Of a stretch of 64,000 nucleotides of DNA, positions 25,335-33,911 are shown piece by piece. Source of the stretch: Paenibacillus_E oryzisoli_A (GTDB lineage Bacteria > Bacillota > Bacilli > Paenibacillales > NBRC-103111); contig NZ_JBCMUN010000011.1 of assembly GCF_050467285.1 (NCBI RefSeq), positions 124,001 through 188,000 of the forward strand, given 5' to 3'. The notes beneath the pieces were generated by a model that saw only the letters and a list, made by a program, of their open reading frames with translations, did no database searches and was not told the origin of the DNA. Within the stretch, counting starts at the first letter, position 1; each line of letters begins with the position of its first letter. The translations under genes and the position numbers were made by a program.

Positions 25335-25892
25335 ATGAACAAGACAAACAACCTTACAACGACTTGGTACAAAAAATTAGTCGTGACCGCAATCGCGGCT
25401 ACGATCGGATTATCCGCCGCTTCTTTCGTGCCTGGACAAGCCAGCGCCGCGACAGCTGATGGTGCGCAAGTGAACGCGACAGCGCTTACTGCGTCCGCTA
25501 CATCCGCATCGTCCCGTGCGAGTCAGGTGATTTCCATCGGTAAACGCTATCTTGGCACACCTTACAAATTCGGTGCGAAAGCTGGGCAAACGCGTAACTT
25601 TGACTGCTCTTCTTTTACCCAATATGTCTATAAAAAAATCGGCATCAACCTGCCGCGCACCTCGCAGCAGCAAGCTCGCGTCGGTACGTATGTATCCCGC
25701 AGCAACCTGCGTGCAGGCGATCTGGTCTTCTTCTCCATCCCGGGCAAACCGCACGTCATTCACCACGTAGCGATCTACATGGGCAATAACAAATTGCTGC
25801 AGACGTACGGCGCCGGCGGCGTTCGCATTACGGACATCCACAGCGGCACCTGGTCTTCCCGTTATATGACGGCTCGCCGTGTGATTCATTAA
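25335..25892 (+). CDS. NlpC/P60 family peptidoglycan endopeptidase
   Basis: Secreted cysteine peptidase of 185 residues cutting D-Glu-type peptide stems of peptidoglycan. A signal peptide ends near GQASA-AT, followed by a short Ala/Ser/Thr linker without SH3 or LysM domains. The NlpC/P60 domain (about 65-185) has the catalytic Cys in FDCSSF and His in HHVAIYMG. Start at 25335 after AAGGAGG. Its position next to the ArlRS-like operon and behind a TCAG array suggests regulated cell-wall remodelling. Confidence 0.93.
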   Translation: MNKTNNLTTTWYKKLVVTAIAATIGLSAASFVPGQASAATADGAQVNATALTASATSASSRASQVISIGKRYLGTPYKFGAKAGQTRNFDCSSFTQYVYKKIGINLPRTSQQQARVGTYVSRSNLRAGDLVFFSIPGKPHVIHHVAIYMGNNKLLQTYGAGGVRITDIHSGTWSSRYMTARRVIH

Positions 25893-25910
25893 TCGGCTTT
25901 TAGAAACAGC

Positions 25911-25944
25911 CACCCCCTCGGACCTTCTCGGTCTTGAGGGGGTG
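25911..25944 (+). terminator. Terminator between the hydrolase gene and the gerT-like gene
   Basis: CACCCCCTcGGACC/GGTCtTGAGGGGGTG hairpin with a TTCTC loop, followed by a short T-poor tail; it can serve both convergent genes. Confidence 0.65.
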
Positions 25945-25951
25945 TTGTGCG

Positions 25952-26410
25952 TTAATACCGGATGTATGCCTCATGATACAGCTCCTTGAGTCCCCGCTTG
26001 CGCAGCTTGATCTCGAGCAGCCGCTGCCTGTAACGGACACGGGCCGTTCGCGGCAGCACCAGCGTAGAAAGCTTGATGATGCGACTTTTATTGCCATTCG
26101 CAAATCCCGTTATTTTGATATGCGTCGACTTGACGAACACTTGAAGATTTCTGGGGTCCTCGTCTTTCGGTATTTTCACCTTGATGATGACGTGCTCATG
26201 CGTTTCGAACACTTCATTCTGGATCGCTGCCGTGGAAAGCGTCGCTTCCAGGCCCGGCATCGCTTTTTTCAGCACGTCCTGTACATATCCTTCCGCCAGC
26301 ATCATATTATCTAGAAAGGTCTGCCCTTTTTCGGCAAACGGCAGCTTCTGCCCGAGGAACTTTTCAACTTGTTCCCACTTCAGCCACGGATGCCGATTGA
26401 ATCCGCTCAT
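25952..26410 (-). CDS. Hsp20-like spore protein, GerT-like
   Basis: Protein of 152 residues with an alpha-crystallin-type beta domain in the middle (VFETHEHVIIKVKIPKDEDP, then FVKSTHIKITGFANGNKSRI) and a very basic C-terminus. GerT of Bacillus, a coat-associated germination protein, has this fold. The location back to back with the gerP cluster supports a GerT-like role in the spore coat, although that is by context. The ATG at 26410 has GAGGTG 6 bases upstream; earlier start codons sit too close to it. Confidence 0.65.
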   Translation of the reverse strand: MSGFNRHPWLKWEQVEKFLGQKLPFAEKGQTFLDNMMLAEGYVQDVLKKAMPGLEATLSTAAIQNEVFETHEHVIIKVKIPKDEDPRNLQVFVKSTHIKITGFANGNKSRIIKLSTLVLPRTARVRYRQRLLEIKLRKRGLKELYHEAYIRY

Positions 26411-26483
26411 GCTCATCACCTCATTATGCTACCAGTATATGTGCCTACCCGGGCAAGTGACACCCTGCCAAAAAACAGCCGCA

Positions 26484-26510
26484 CCTCTAGGCGAATGCCT
26501 CATATACTGT
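26484..26510 (+). promoter_or_regulatory. SigK-like promoter of the gerP operon
   Basis: An ACC at 26484-26486 and a CATATACTG at 26502-26510, 15 bases apart, match the mother-cell SigK pattern (AC and CATANNNTA) with one deviation in the last base. Coat-layer gerP operons are expressed late in the mother cell in Bacillus, which fits. Confidence 0.55.
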
Positions 26511-26541
26511 ACATGAGAGATTCGCTAGGGAGGGCCTAACT

Positions 26542-26766
26542 ATGCCAGCTATCGTCGGAAACGTCAAAATCATCAGCGTAGGCTCCAGCTCTGTCGTCCA
26601 TTTTGGCGATTCTTTTATCATCGCGCCAGTGAGCACCTCCAAAACTTTTGCCGGCGCAGGTTCCTTCAATACTGGGGATTTCCCGCGCGTTTATAATGCG
26701 TACAGCACGACCGTCACGAACGATTCCGACCTGATTGAGGCGAACGCGAGCGGCAACATTCTGTAA
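26542..26766 (+). CDS. gerPA: Spore germination protein GerPA/GerPF family, first gene of gerP
   Basis: Small coat protein of 74 residues starting MPAIVGNVKIISVGSSSVVHFGDSF in the family pattern, with the highly conserved SKTFAGAGSFNTGD in the middle. GerPA and GerPF are paralogues; it is named gerPA from its first position. GerP proteins help germinants pass through the spore coat. Strong AGGGAGGG site; SigK-like promoter upstream. It opens a five-gene operon. Confidence 0.9.
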   Translation: MPAIVGNVKIISVGSSSVVHFGDSFIIAPVSTSKTFAGAGSFNTGDFPRVYNAYSTTVTNDSDLIEANASGNIL

Positions 26767-26801
26767 CCCTCGCATGCCGGCTGGAAACGAGGTGTCCCCT
26801 T

Positions 26802-27011
26802 ATGCACTGCACGATCCACCAGACGATTATGATCCAGCAGTTAAAAGTGAATTCCGTCGCCAACTCATCCGTCCTGCAGATCGGCACAGCGGGCTCCATC
26901 CGATCTCTGTCCAATTTGTATAATACCGGTGGCTTTGTAGAGCCTGCCCCCGAGCTGGGGACCACGGAGGTCAATCCCGTGACACTGGTTCCGCTGCCGC
27001 CACCAACGTAA
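26802..27011 (+). CDS. gerPB: Spore germination protein GerPB
   Basis: Coat protein of 69 residues with the GerPB signature IHQTIMIQQLKVNSVANSS, LQIGTAGSIRSLSNLYNTGG and a Pro-rich end VPLPPPT. It starts 36 bases after gerPA, with GAGGTG as ribosome site. Acts in coat permeability to germinants. Confidence 0.92.
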   Translation: MHCTIHQTIMIQQLKVNSVANSSVLQIGTAGSIRSLSNLYNTGGFVEPAPELGTTEVNPVTLVPLPPPT

Positions 27012-27069
27012 GCTTAGGAAGCAAAAACGAGAAGGCCAGCACCGCTTCGAAAGGAGGTGCGATTTCCAC

Positions 27070-27888
27070 ATGACGACGCCGATCTCTTGGCAGCAATGGG
27101 CCCAGCACCTGTGCGCCTACGTCGAATTGCAAAAACAGCGCATTGATCAATTGGAGCAAACGGTGAGCAGGCTTGATCAGACCGTTCAAACGCTGACGCA
27201 AACCGTAAGCAGCCTAAAACAGACCGTCGACAAGCAGCAGGAAGACTTGAAAGCACTGAAGGAAGAGAAGCGATTCCATATCGATAAAATCGAGTACAAT
27301 TTCGACCAGCTCAAGGTCGAGAAGCTGGATGGCACGCTCACCATCGGCATTTCGCCGGGCACGCTGGATCAGATCGACGATTTTGCCGTGAACGGTTCCA
27401 ATCCGATGAACGCCGGGATGGATCAGAACCCGTTCTACCAGGCAGGCCAATATCAAGGGAACTCGGAGACCGGAAATCTGGGGCCGACGGTTATTCCAGG
27501 CGGCATGCCTGACATTCGCGGTGAGAGTGGCGCTGGCGGTGCGGCGGGGACGCAGGCTAAAGCTCAGGCTAAGGCTCAGGCTCAGGGCATCCGGAACGAC
27601 GTGGCGATGGGCGTGGATCAGTATTTGAAATACGGCGTTCAGGCCGATATGGATAATCTCGAAGCCAAGTACCAGTTTCCCATTGACGAAGACTACCGCG
27701 AACTCATTATCGGCGACATCCGCAAGCAGCTCGACATGCGCATCCAGCACTACATTAACCAGTACCGCGGCGTAGGCTTTAACGAGCCGATAGAGGCGGT
27801 AACGAGCAGCATTGTGGAAAAAACGCGACAGGACATCTTCACCGCGATTGAAACGTACATATCGAGTCTACCGAAGAAAGAGGGGTAA
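27070..27888 (+). CDS. gerPC: Spore germination protein GerPC
   Basis: Protein of 272 residues, the large member of the cluster. The N-terminal half is a coiled coil with heptads (RIDQLEQTVSRLDQTVQTLT, residues 18-60). It is followed by the core HIDKIEYNFDQLKVEKLDGTLTIGI (about 74-98), a Gly/Ala/Gln-rich insert near 155-178 (AQAKAQAKAQAQG), and a C-terminal domain with YRELIIGDIRKQLDMRI. Ribosome site AGGAGG. Typical GerPC are near 200 residues, so the insert makes this one long. Confidence 0.92.
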   Translation: MTTPISWQQWAQHLCAYVELQKQRIDQLEQTVSRLDQTVQTLTQTVSSLKQTVDKQQEDLKALKEEKRFHIDKIEYNFDQLKVEKLDGTLTIGISPGTLDQIDDFAVNGSNPMNAGMDQNPFYQAGQYQGNSETGNLGPTVIPGGMPDIRGESGAGGAAGTQAKAQAKAQAQGIRNDVAMGVDQYLKYGVQADMDNLEAKYQFPIDEDYRELIIGDIRKQLDMRIQHYINQYRGVGFNEPIEAVTSSIVEKTRQDIFTAIETYISSLPKKEG

Positions 27889-27894
27889 TTTATC

Positions 27895-28077
27895 ATGTTA
27901 ACACTTAACGTGGTCAACAAAGAGCTTTGCGTCGGGGATATTCGCATCGTCGGGGTATCCAGTGCCTCGATTTTCCTAATCGGCGACACCGAAGTCGTCT
28001 CCCTCTCCTCTATGTTCGATACGCCGCCGGAATCCGTCATCATTGCGCCGTTCGTGCCGCTGCCAACCGAGGATTAA
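27895..28077 (+). CDS. gerPD: Spore germination protein GerPD
   Basis: Protein of 60 residues, NVVNKELCVGDIRIVGVSSA followed by LIGDTEVVSLSSMFDTP and ending FVPLPTED, as in GerPD. It begins 6 bases after gerPC and is followed 5 bases later by gerPE. Confidence 0.92.
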   Translation: MLTLNVVNKELCVGDIRIVGVSSASIFLIGDTEVVSLSSMFDTPPESVIIAPFVPLPTED

Positions 28078-28082
28078 GCCAG

Positions 28083-28553
28083 ATGGCGCGCCTATCCATC
28101 GTTACTAATTTGTATATGAGCACCGTCAGCTCTTCCAGCACCGTGCATATCGGGGATAACGTCAATACGACACTAAGCAATACCGTATTTGCCGTGCAGC
28201 GCGAAGTACCGTATTTTCATGAAAATGAAGGCAGCTTTGCCGCTTATCCGTTCTTCCAACGGCCTTTTCCCATCCCGCAGCCGCCCGAACCTGTCGCCAT
28301 GTGTGTGGATAACTGGGGAAGCTGCATCCGCGTTCGCAACATGCGGGTCATTGGCCTTGCAGCCTCCTCCGTGCTCCAAATCGGCTCCAACCGGCTCAGC
28401 ACCTCCGAATCCCGGATCAAAAACACCCGGCAATTCGTCATCGACAAACCCGGCCCGCAAGACCAGCAAACCTTCGTCCAAGTCGGCCAGCCCGACCTCA
28501 TCGGGCCAAACCCGCTGGCGATGGTGCATGTGAAGCAGAAGAGCGAGAAGTGA
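28083..28553 (+). CDS. gerPE: Spore germination protein GerPE
   Basis: Protein of 156 residues from the ATG at 28083 (MARLSIVTNLYMSTVSSSST), with the internal GerPE phrase HIGDNVNTTLSNTVFAVQRE and a second SSVLQIGSN repeat. A longer frame upstream overlaps gerPD and is not needed. It is the last gene of the cluster: the sixth gene of the classical operon, gerPF, is absent here and the DNA passes into repeats. Confidence 0.9.
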   Translation: MARLSIVTNLYMSTVSSSSTVHIGDNVNTTLSNTVFAVQREVPYFHENEGSFAAYPFFQRPFPIPQPPEPVAMCVDNWGSCIRVRNMRVIGLAASSVLQIGSNRLSTSESRIKNTRQFVIDKPGPQDQQTFVQVGQPDLIGPNPLAMVHVKQKSEK

Positions 28554-28626
28554 GCGGCGCGCGTGGGAGGGCGGCGTGGGGCAACTTGGGAGCGGCAGAT
28601 GACGCGGCCTGCTTGGCTCGCGCTGT

Positions 28627-28830
28627 GAAATAAGCGGGGTAAAACCCTTCTATTTCTGACTTTTGGGCCGGTTTGAGCACAATAGAAGTGGCTAACCCCT
28701 CTTATTTTCTGACCACCCCCCCCATTTTGGGGCCAAGCAGAACAGTTAAGAGGGGTTACCACCTTAATTTAGAAATTTCTTGGCCTGCACACAAAATAAA
28801 GAGGAGTTGCATACGCTTACATTTCCTCTG
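28627..28830. repeat. Four-palindrome intergenic array 6 (AAGAGGG flavour, first copy)
   Basis: Imperfect palindromes centred at 28641 (GAAATA/TATTTC), 28693 (AATA...TATT with CCCCTCTTATT on one arm), 28756 (TTAAG/CTTAA around AGGGG...ACC) and about 28814 (AGAGGA/TCCTCT): spacings 52, 63 and about 58. Less regular than the related array at 45202-45399. Confidence 0.65.
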
Positions 28831-28868
28831 AAGGCTCCTCTCACCGCCGCAGCTGCTTCTCTCACCAG

Positions 28869-29100
28869 AAACTAGCTGTTTTTCTTCACATGCCTGCCAC
28901 TATTCCGCCGAACTAATCGCTTCTCCACACCTGCCACTCTCTTAACAAACTAGCTACTCTTCACTACTTGCCACTTTCCGCAAAACCAGCTACTCTTCAC
29001 TAACTCGCACCCTTCTGACAAACTAGCTACTTCTCACCCCCGGCTCTCTCTCATCAAACTAGCTAATTTCCATCATGCGGCTCCCTCCCAGACCAGCTGT
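28869..29100. repeat. Degenerate tandem array with a 36-37 bp period (AAACTAGCTACT motif)
   Basis: Seven units headed by AAACTAGCT or close variants begin at 28869, 28910, 28947, 28983, 29020, 29056 and 29090. Each continues with a pyrimidine-rich stretch such as ACTCTTCAC and CTGCCACT. The sequences between heads are not unique spacers. A shorter relative lies at 34451-34576. No gene is found from 28554 to 29219. Confidence 0.7.
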
Positions 29101-29171
29101 TTCTCGCTATCTACACATTTGGCTGCCCCGACAGATGCCTCAGTCGGCGCACGCCACTGCGGCGCAACACC

Positions 29172-29198
29172 AAAAGGCCCTCCCCGAAGGAAGGGCCT
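29172..29198 (-). terminator. Terminator of the GH18-SLH gene
   Basis: AGGCCCT/AGGGCCT hairpin (29175-29198) with inner pairs, followed by TTTT on the minus strand. Confidence 0.75.
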
Positions 29199-29219
29199 CA
29201 CAGTCACACCCGCGCCGCC

Positions 29220-30857
29220 TCACTTCGCGGCGGCGAACAACGCCTGCGCGCGGCTCAGCAGCGCGGCCATCTCGGCGCGCGTCAGCGGCGCGCCCGGGCG
29301 GAACGTGCCGTCGGCGAAGCCGTCGACAAGCCCCTTGCTGCTCATCGCAGCAATGGCCTCGGTCGACCAGCTTCCAGCCGGCACGTCCTTGAACTTGCTC
29401 GCCGCGGCGATGCCCGGCGAGCTCAGCTTCAGCGCGCGAGTGAGCAGCATGCTCATCTCCTCGCGCGTGATGGTTTGATCGGGCGCGAAAACGTTATCGC
29501 TGATGCCCTGCATCAGCCCGTGCTGCTTCGCGATCCCGATCGCCTGTGACGCCCAGTGCGTCACAGAAACGTCCAGGAAGGCGGCGCTGCTCGCCTTCTC
29601 CTTGTCGAGGCCGAGCGCGCGCACGATGATCGTCGCGGCCTCGGCCCGGGTCAGCTTCGCCTCCGGCGCGAAGCGGTTCGTCGCCACGCCGAGCATCCAG
29701 CCCAAGTTGGCGGCGGCGAGGACCTCTTTTTGCGCCCAGTGGGTCTGCATATCCGTAAAATAAAACCCATCCGCCCACAGGTTAAAATAATTCCACGTGT
29801 CCGGCAACTCCTGATTGAGGCTCCAGCTGCCCGTGCCTTTGAGCTTATACTTGCTGACGAGCTGCAGCTTCGCCTTGAGCGACTGCTCGTTCTCGTACCA
29901 TACGGTATAGCTTCCCGCAGGCAATCGCTTGCCATTCAAGGTCGTCGGCGTGTCCGTGTCCTTGATCGTAAACGTCGCCACCGGCGACTGACTCGCCGTA
30001 TCGTAGCGCACCGTGCCGCTGTATCGGCTGACCAGGGTAGGCACCGTTTTGGCAGGAATGCCGGCTCCGTTATCTGTTGCGTTCCCGTTCCAATAGCGGC
30101 CGTAAAACGGCACACCGAGCACAATTTTACTCGCCGGCGCCTGCGAAACCGCGTATTGAATCGATTTTTCCACAAATGACATACTAGCCACAGGCCCCGG
30201 CGTCGGATCGCCCGGATAGCTCTCGTCATAGGTCATGACCATCAAATAGTCGGAGACCGCGGCAAGTGCCTTGTAATCGAATACGCCGACCCAGCCTTTG
30301 GTCGAACCCGTCGGATTCGCCGCCACAGCCACCGAGACTTCCTTCGAGCTCGGGAGCCGTTCGCGCAGCTTTTTCACCAGGGCCGTGAATTTATCGCGGT
30401 ATGCGCTGTCTACATTTTCAATGTCGAACTGAACGCCGTCCAAATTATACGTGCTCACAGCGGCAGCTAGCTGGTTCACAAGTGTATCGCTGTTTTCTAA
30501 CGCTTTGGCACCAATCGCGGGATCAAATTCATTGCTCAAAAAAGGAACGACCCGCTTCCCCTCCTGATGCATCGCCGTAATAAACGACGTTTGCAGGCTA
30601 TCGTCAATTTTCAAACTGCCGTCCGCATTCAGCACCAAATAGCTCGGCGACACCACATCCAGCGTCTCCCCGCTGCGATCCACCTGCGTCGTATACGTAC
30701 TCGGACCGCCCGCAAATAAGTAGGACATATTAAAAACCCCGGACGCCTCGCCCGTTTCCGCCCTTACCTCGTGCCGATTCACATTCGCCCCGCTCCACAT
30801 GAGACCGGCTGCGGCCAGGACAACGATAAGTTTTCTTAGCTGATGTTTGATAGGCAA
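29220..30857 (-). CDS. Glycoside hydrolase family 18 protein with three SLH domains
   Basis: Surface enzyme of 545 residues. A signal peptide (to about residue 33) is followed by a GH18 TIM barrel (about 40-355) and three SLH domains (about 366-424, 427-486, 489-545) that bind secondary cell-wall polymer. The catalytic motif is D140-GVQF-D145-I-E147, with E147 as acid; YDESYPGD and GVPFYGRYW line the cleft. Chitin, N-acetylglucosaminyl peptidoglycan or spore cortex are possible substrates, and the shape is close to YaaH-like spore/peptidoglycan lysins and chitinases. It starts at TTG (30857) after GGGGAGAG. Monocistronic. Confidence 0.93.
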   Translation of the reverse strand: MPIKHQLRKLIVVLAAAGLMWSGANVNRHEVRAETGEASGVFNMSYLFAGGPSTYTTQVDRSGETLDVVSPSYLVLNADGSLKIDDSLQTSFITAMHQEGKRVVPFLSNEFDPAIGAKALENSDTLVNQLAAAVSTYNLDGVQFDIENVDSAYRDKFTALVKKLRERLPSSKEVSVAVAANPTGSTKGWVGVFDYKALAAVSDYLMVMTYDESYPGDPTPGPVASMSFVEKSIQYAVSQAPASKIVLGVPFYGRYWNGNATDNGAGIPAKTVPTLVSRYSGTVRYDTASQSPVATFTIKDTDTPTTLNGKRLPAGSYTVWYENEQSLKAKLQLVSKYKLKGTGSWSLNQELPDTWNYFNLWADGFYFTDMQTHWAQKEVLAAANLGWMLGVATNRFAPEAKLTRAEAATIIVRALGLDKEKASSAAFLDVSVTHWASQAIGIAKQHGLMQGISDNVFAPDQTITREEMSMLLTRALKLSSPGIAAASKFKDVPAGSWSTEAIAAMSSKGLVDGFADGTFRPGAPLTRAEMAALLSRAQALFAAAK

Positions 30858-30956
30858 TTATCGCTCTCCCCTTCACGCATTTTCCTACCTTCTATCATCC
30901 TAGAAATCTAGCAAATGGGCTACGAGTAAATATTGGTCGTTCCCGACACACACATC

Positions 30957-31002
30957 AAAAAACCGTTCCTGAACGTGAACGCTTGTCCACTTCATAACGG
31001 TT
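30957..31002 (-). terminator. Terminator of the diguanylate cyclase gene
   Basis: AACCGTT/AACGGTT closing arms (30961-30967, 30996-31002) with inner GTTC/GAAC pairing, and a T run on the minus strand at 30960-30957. Confidence 0.65.
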
Positions 31003-31019
31003 CTGCCGAAACTTCCTAA

Positions 31020-31943
31020 TTACGGTACTGGATGGTAAAATCGATAATGATTCCTACCCTTCCCTTTGACTTGATATAAGGCAATATCGACTTCTTTCAT
31101 CATTTGCGACGCTTCCATCAGATCGGCTCTGAACATCGTAATGCCCATGCTGACTGTAGCGTGAAACTGATAGCCGAGCACATCCCAAATCTGATCCACG
31201 CTTTGAATAATGCGCTGTGCGACGCCCTTCACATTCTCATCGCAATCTACCGCGGGCAGCAAAATCATAAACTCATCGCCGCCAATCCGAGCGAACATGT
31301 CCTCTTCCCGAAGGCATCCTTGAATGCGCCGGACAAAAGCTTGCAAGAAAGCATCTCCCACATCGTGGCCCATCGTGTCGTTAATGATTTTGAAATCGTC
31401 AATGTCTACGATCATCAAGGCAAAAGGCCGCAGCGTCCGCTTCGCCTGAAGCAAAGACTGCTGCAAATGCTCTTTGAACAGCCGTCGGTTCGGCAGGCCT
31501 GTAAGCGGGTCGTGGTACGCCATGGCGACAAGGCGGCTCTCTTGGTTTTTGCGCTGTGTAATGTCCGTAAGACCCACGCAGATCTGCACCAGATCGCCCT
31601 CGCTATCGCATATCGGAATCGCCAGGCACTCAAACCAGATCACGTTGTCCACCAAGGACCGCGCCCGAAATTCGATTTTGCTGCTGACCTGCGTCTGCAG
31701 GGTATGAATGAACAGCTTCTGCACATCGACACGGTACTCCGAATCAATGAATCTAGCAATTTGCTGGAACTCTTCCGGTATAAATCCGACCCAATCGAGA
31801 AACCGATCGGAGGCATATGTTAAGTTGGCATGTATATCGAATTGACAATAGAGGTCCCAAGACCGCTCAATGATCTGGCGTGCGAATGAATCTTCCTGTA
31901 TCCAGGCATGGCCCTGTAACTTCGAATCAGCCTTCTGACTCAT
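31020..31943 (-). CDS. PAS-GGDEF diguanylate cyclase
   Basis: Soluble enzyme of 307 residues making cyclic di-GMP. A PAS domain with PAC segment spans about 18-135 (ICVGLTDITQRKNQ), followed by a GGDEF domain with active site RIGGDEF (GGDEF at 221-225). R212-EE-D215 lies five residues before it, matching the RxxD inhibitory site for product feedback. DPLTGLPNRR opens the domain. No membrane segment, so an intracellular signal is sensed. It diverges from an orphan response regulator. Confidence 0.95.
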   Translation of the reverse strand: MSQKADSKLQGHAWIQEDSFARQIIERSWDLYCQFDIHANLTYASDRFLDWVGFIPEEFQQIARFIDSEYRVDVQKLFIHTLQTQVSSKIEFRARSLVDNVIWFECLAIPICDSEGDLVQICVGLTDITQRKNQESRLVAMAYHDPLTGLPNRRLFKEHLQQSLLQAKRTLRPFALMIVDIDDFKIINDTMGHDVGDAFLQAFVRRIQGCLREEDMFARIGGDEFMILLPAVDCDENVKGVAQRIIQSVDQIWDVLGYQFHATVSMGITMFRADLMEASQMMKEVDIALYQVKGKGRNHYRFYHPVP

Positions 31944-32266
31944 GACTTTCGTCGCCCCCTCTTATGTTACAACATAGAGTCAGTGGTAGCTTAGCACGTC
32001 AACATAAAAATATGATAAAGCTTCTCTTAAATTTATATCAAGCTTTGTCGAAACATGGCGGTTATTCACCATTTAAGAGGTAAGTTGTTAGTTTTCGTAA
32101 GACTTTAGCACCTATTGTCAGGTAAAGAGGTGAAGGATGGCCACATTTTGTCAATAAAAGGATAGAAATTAGCAGGACAATCGTTCTATAATATAGGTAA
32201 TACATAGAAGACCGGGGCACCGCTCTTTACTTAAGGTAACTGTTCTTTACTGAGGAGGATTTCTGC
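31944..32266. other. Divergent promoter region between the diguanylate cyclase and orphan regulator genes
   Basis: AT-rich, 323 bases, no gene. A TATAAT at 32187-32192 is a likely -10 for the regulator gene, but no convincing -35 sits 16-18 bases upstream. I see no operator repeats. Confidence 0.4.
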
Positions 32267-32968
32267 ATGGCGGGAGAAACGATTTTAATTGTGGATGACG
32301 AGCAAGAAATTGTCCAATTAATTCAACTTTACCTTGCGCGCGAAGGTTATAATGTAGTCAATTGCAATAATGGACCCGACGTTTTTGATATGGTCACGGA
32401 GCATAAGCCCGACTTGATCATTTTGGATATTTTACTGCCTGGCCTGGATGGCATCGAGGTATGCCGCCAGCTTCGCAAAACGTGCAACACGCCAATTCTG
32501 TTCATCTCTTGCAAAAGCGAAGATATTGATATTATTCTCGGCCTCAGTATGGGAGGCGACGATTACATGACCAAGCCTTTCTCGCCAAGCCAACTGGTGG
32601 CCAGGGTCAAGGCGCATCTGCGTCGCAACTCCATTCGGGAGCAGCATCAGGACGATCCGCAAATTGTCAAGTTCCCAGGACTTGAGATCGACCTTGTCAG
32701 TCATATCGTACGTGTGAACGGGCGAACCATCTCGCTGTCCGCGAAGGAATTCGACCTGCTTTCCCTGATGGCCAAAACACCGAACCGCGTGTATAAAATC
32801 GAGCATCTGTTCGAGCTCATCTGGAGCCTCGACAGCATGGGGGACCCGCGGACGCTGATCGTACATATTAGCAACTTGCGTAAAAAAATCGAGCTCAACC
32901 CGGCTGAGCCCCGCTACATCATTACCGTGCGAGGCGTCGGGTATAAATTTAACGGTTCCGCCGTTTAG
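32267..32968 (+). CDS. Orphan OmpR family response regulator
   Basis: Regulator of 233 residues: acid pair D10/D11, phospho-acceptor D54 (IILDILLPG), Lys in TKPFSPSQL; the switch Thr position is Ser in FISCKSED. The winged helix has LSAKEFDLLSLMA and IVHISNLRKKIE. AGGAGG ribosome site. No kinase gene adjoins; the neighbour is a divergent diguanylate cyclase. The stop overlaps the stop of the convergent DUF554 gene. Confidence 0.93.
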   Translation: MAGETILIVDDEQEIVQLIQLYLAREGYNVVNCNNGPDVFDMVTEHKPDLIILDILLPGLDGIEVCRQLRKTCNTPILFISCKSEDIDIILGLSMGGDDYMTKPFSPSQLVARVKAHLRRNSIREQHQDDPQIVKFPGLEIDLVSHIVRVNGRTISLSAKEFDLLSLMAKTPNRVYKIEHLFELIWSLDSMGDPRTLIVHISNLRKKIELNPAEPRYIITVRGVGYKFNGSAV

Positions 32969-33699
32969 GGATGGAGCCAGGACTGTACCGCATGGAGAAA
33001 CGGCTCGGCTGCCGCGGCGATGAGAATGGCCGGCAGCATGTTGGCGACATTGATTTTTAGAATTTGGAGTAAGTTAATTCCTACACCAATGACCAGCAAG
33101 CCGCCGACCGCTGTCGTTTGGATAATCATCGCATCCAGCGTGGGCTGGCTGAACGCCATCGCGATGAACGTCGCGAGCAGCGCAATCGTGCCCTGCATGA
33201 GGAACACCGAGGCTGCGGAGAACACCACGCCGATCCCCAGCGTCGAGGCGAAGATGATCGATAGGAAGCCGTCCAACAGCGCTTTTGTATATAAAATATC
33301 GTGATTATGCCGCAGCCCGCCGTCCAGCGGACCCAGAACGGCCATCGCGCCGATGCAGTAGACAAGCGTGCAGGTAACGAAGCCTTCCGAGACCGAAGTT
33401 GCGGCCCGGCCACCGCCGGATGCGCTCGTCAGCTTGTCCTGCAGCCAGTCGCCCAGCTGTGCCAGCCGGTACTCAATGCGCAGCAGCTCGCCAATGATGC
33501 CGCCGAGCACAAGGCTCACAATCACGATGAGAATTTGCGTCGTTTTGAGCGCCATTGTAATGCCCAACACCGTTATCGCGAGGCCCAGGCCTTGCATGAC
33601 GGTGTTTTTGATTGATGTGGAGATGCGGGGCAGCATCATCCCGAGCAATCCGCCGATGATGATCGCCAAGCTATTGACGATCGTTCCCCATAATGCCAT
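32965..33699 (-). CDS. DUF554 family membrane protein (YqgA/YdfK-like)
   Basis: Membrane protein of 244 residues with about seven helices and the family opening WGTIVNSLAIIIGGLLGMMLP. Glycine-rich helices and FVTCTLVYCIGAMAVLGPLDGGL are typical. Possible transporter of unknown substrate. Its stop codon overlaps that of the orphan regulator by 4 bases on the other strand, with no terminator between, so the 3' ends are antisense to each other. Confidence 0.92.
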   Translation of the reverse strand: MALWGTIVNSLAIIIGGLLGMMLPRISTSIKNTVMQGLGLAITVLGITMALKTTQILIVIVSLVLGGIIGELLRIEYRLAQLGDWLQDKLTSASGGGRAATSVSEGFVTCTLVYCIGAMAVLGPLDGGLRHNHDILYTKALLDGFLSIIFASTLGIGVVFSAASVFLMQGTIALLATFIAMAFSQPTLDAMIIQTTAVGGLLVIGVGINLLQILKINVANMLPAILIAAAAEPFLHAVQSWLHP

Positions 33700-33911
33700 A
33701 TTCGTTCCTCTTTTCCCGAGTGCGTCTGTATAATGCCTTCATCATTCTACCGCATTCTTCTCCTAATGTCGTCATAGGATAATGCTCGTATTTCGCTCAT
33801 AATTCCAGTCCCCTGTTAACTATCACGGTTTGTTCATTAGCCTTAGTTCCCTCATAATTTCGACCTGGGATGGGGATGGTATGAAGAAGGAACAGGAAAG
33901 GAGGACCTGGC

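Noticed and set aside
28869..29100. CRISPR array (period 36-37 bp)
   Set aside because: Only a short degenerate head repeats, the rest is similar between units instead of being unique spacers, and no cas gene is present.
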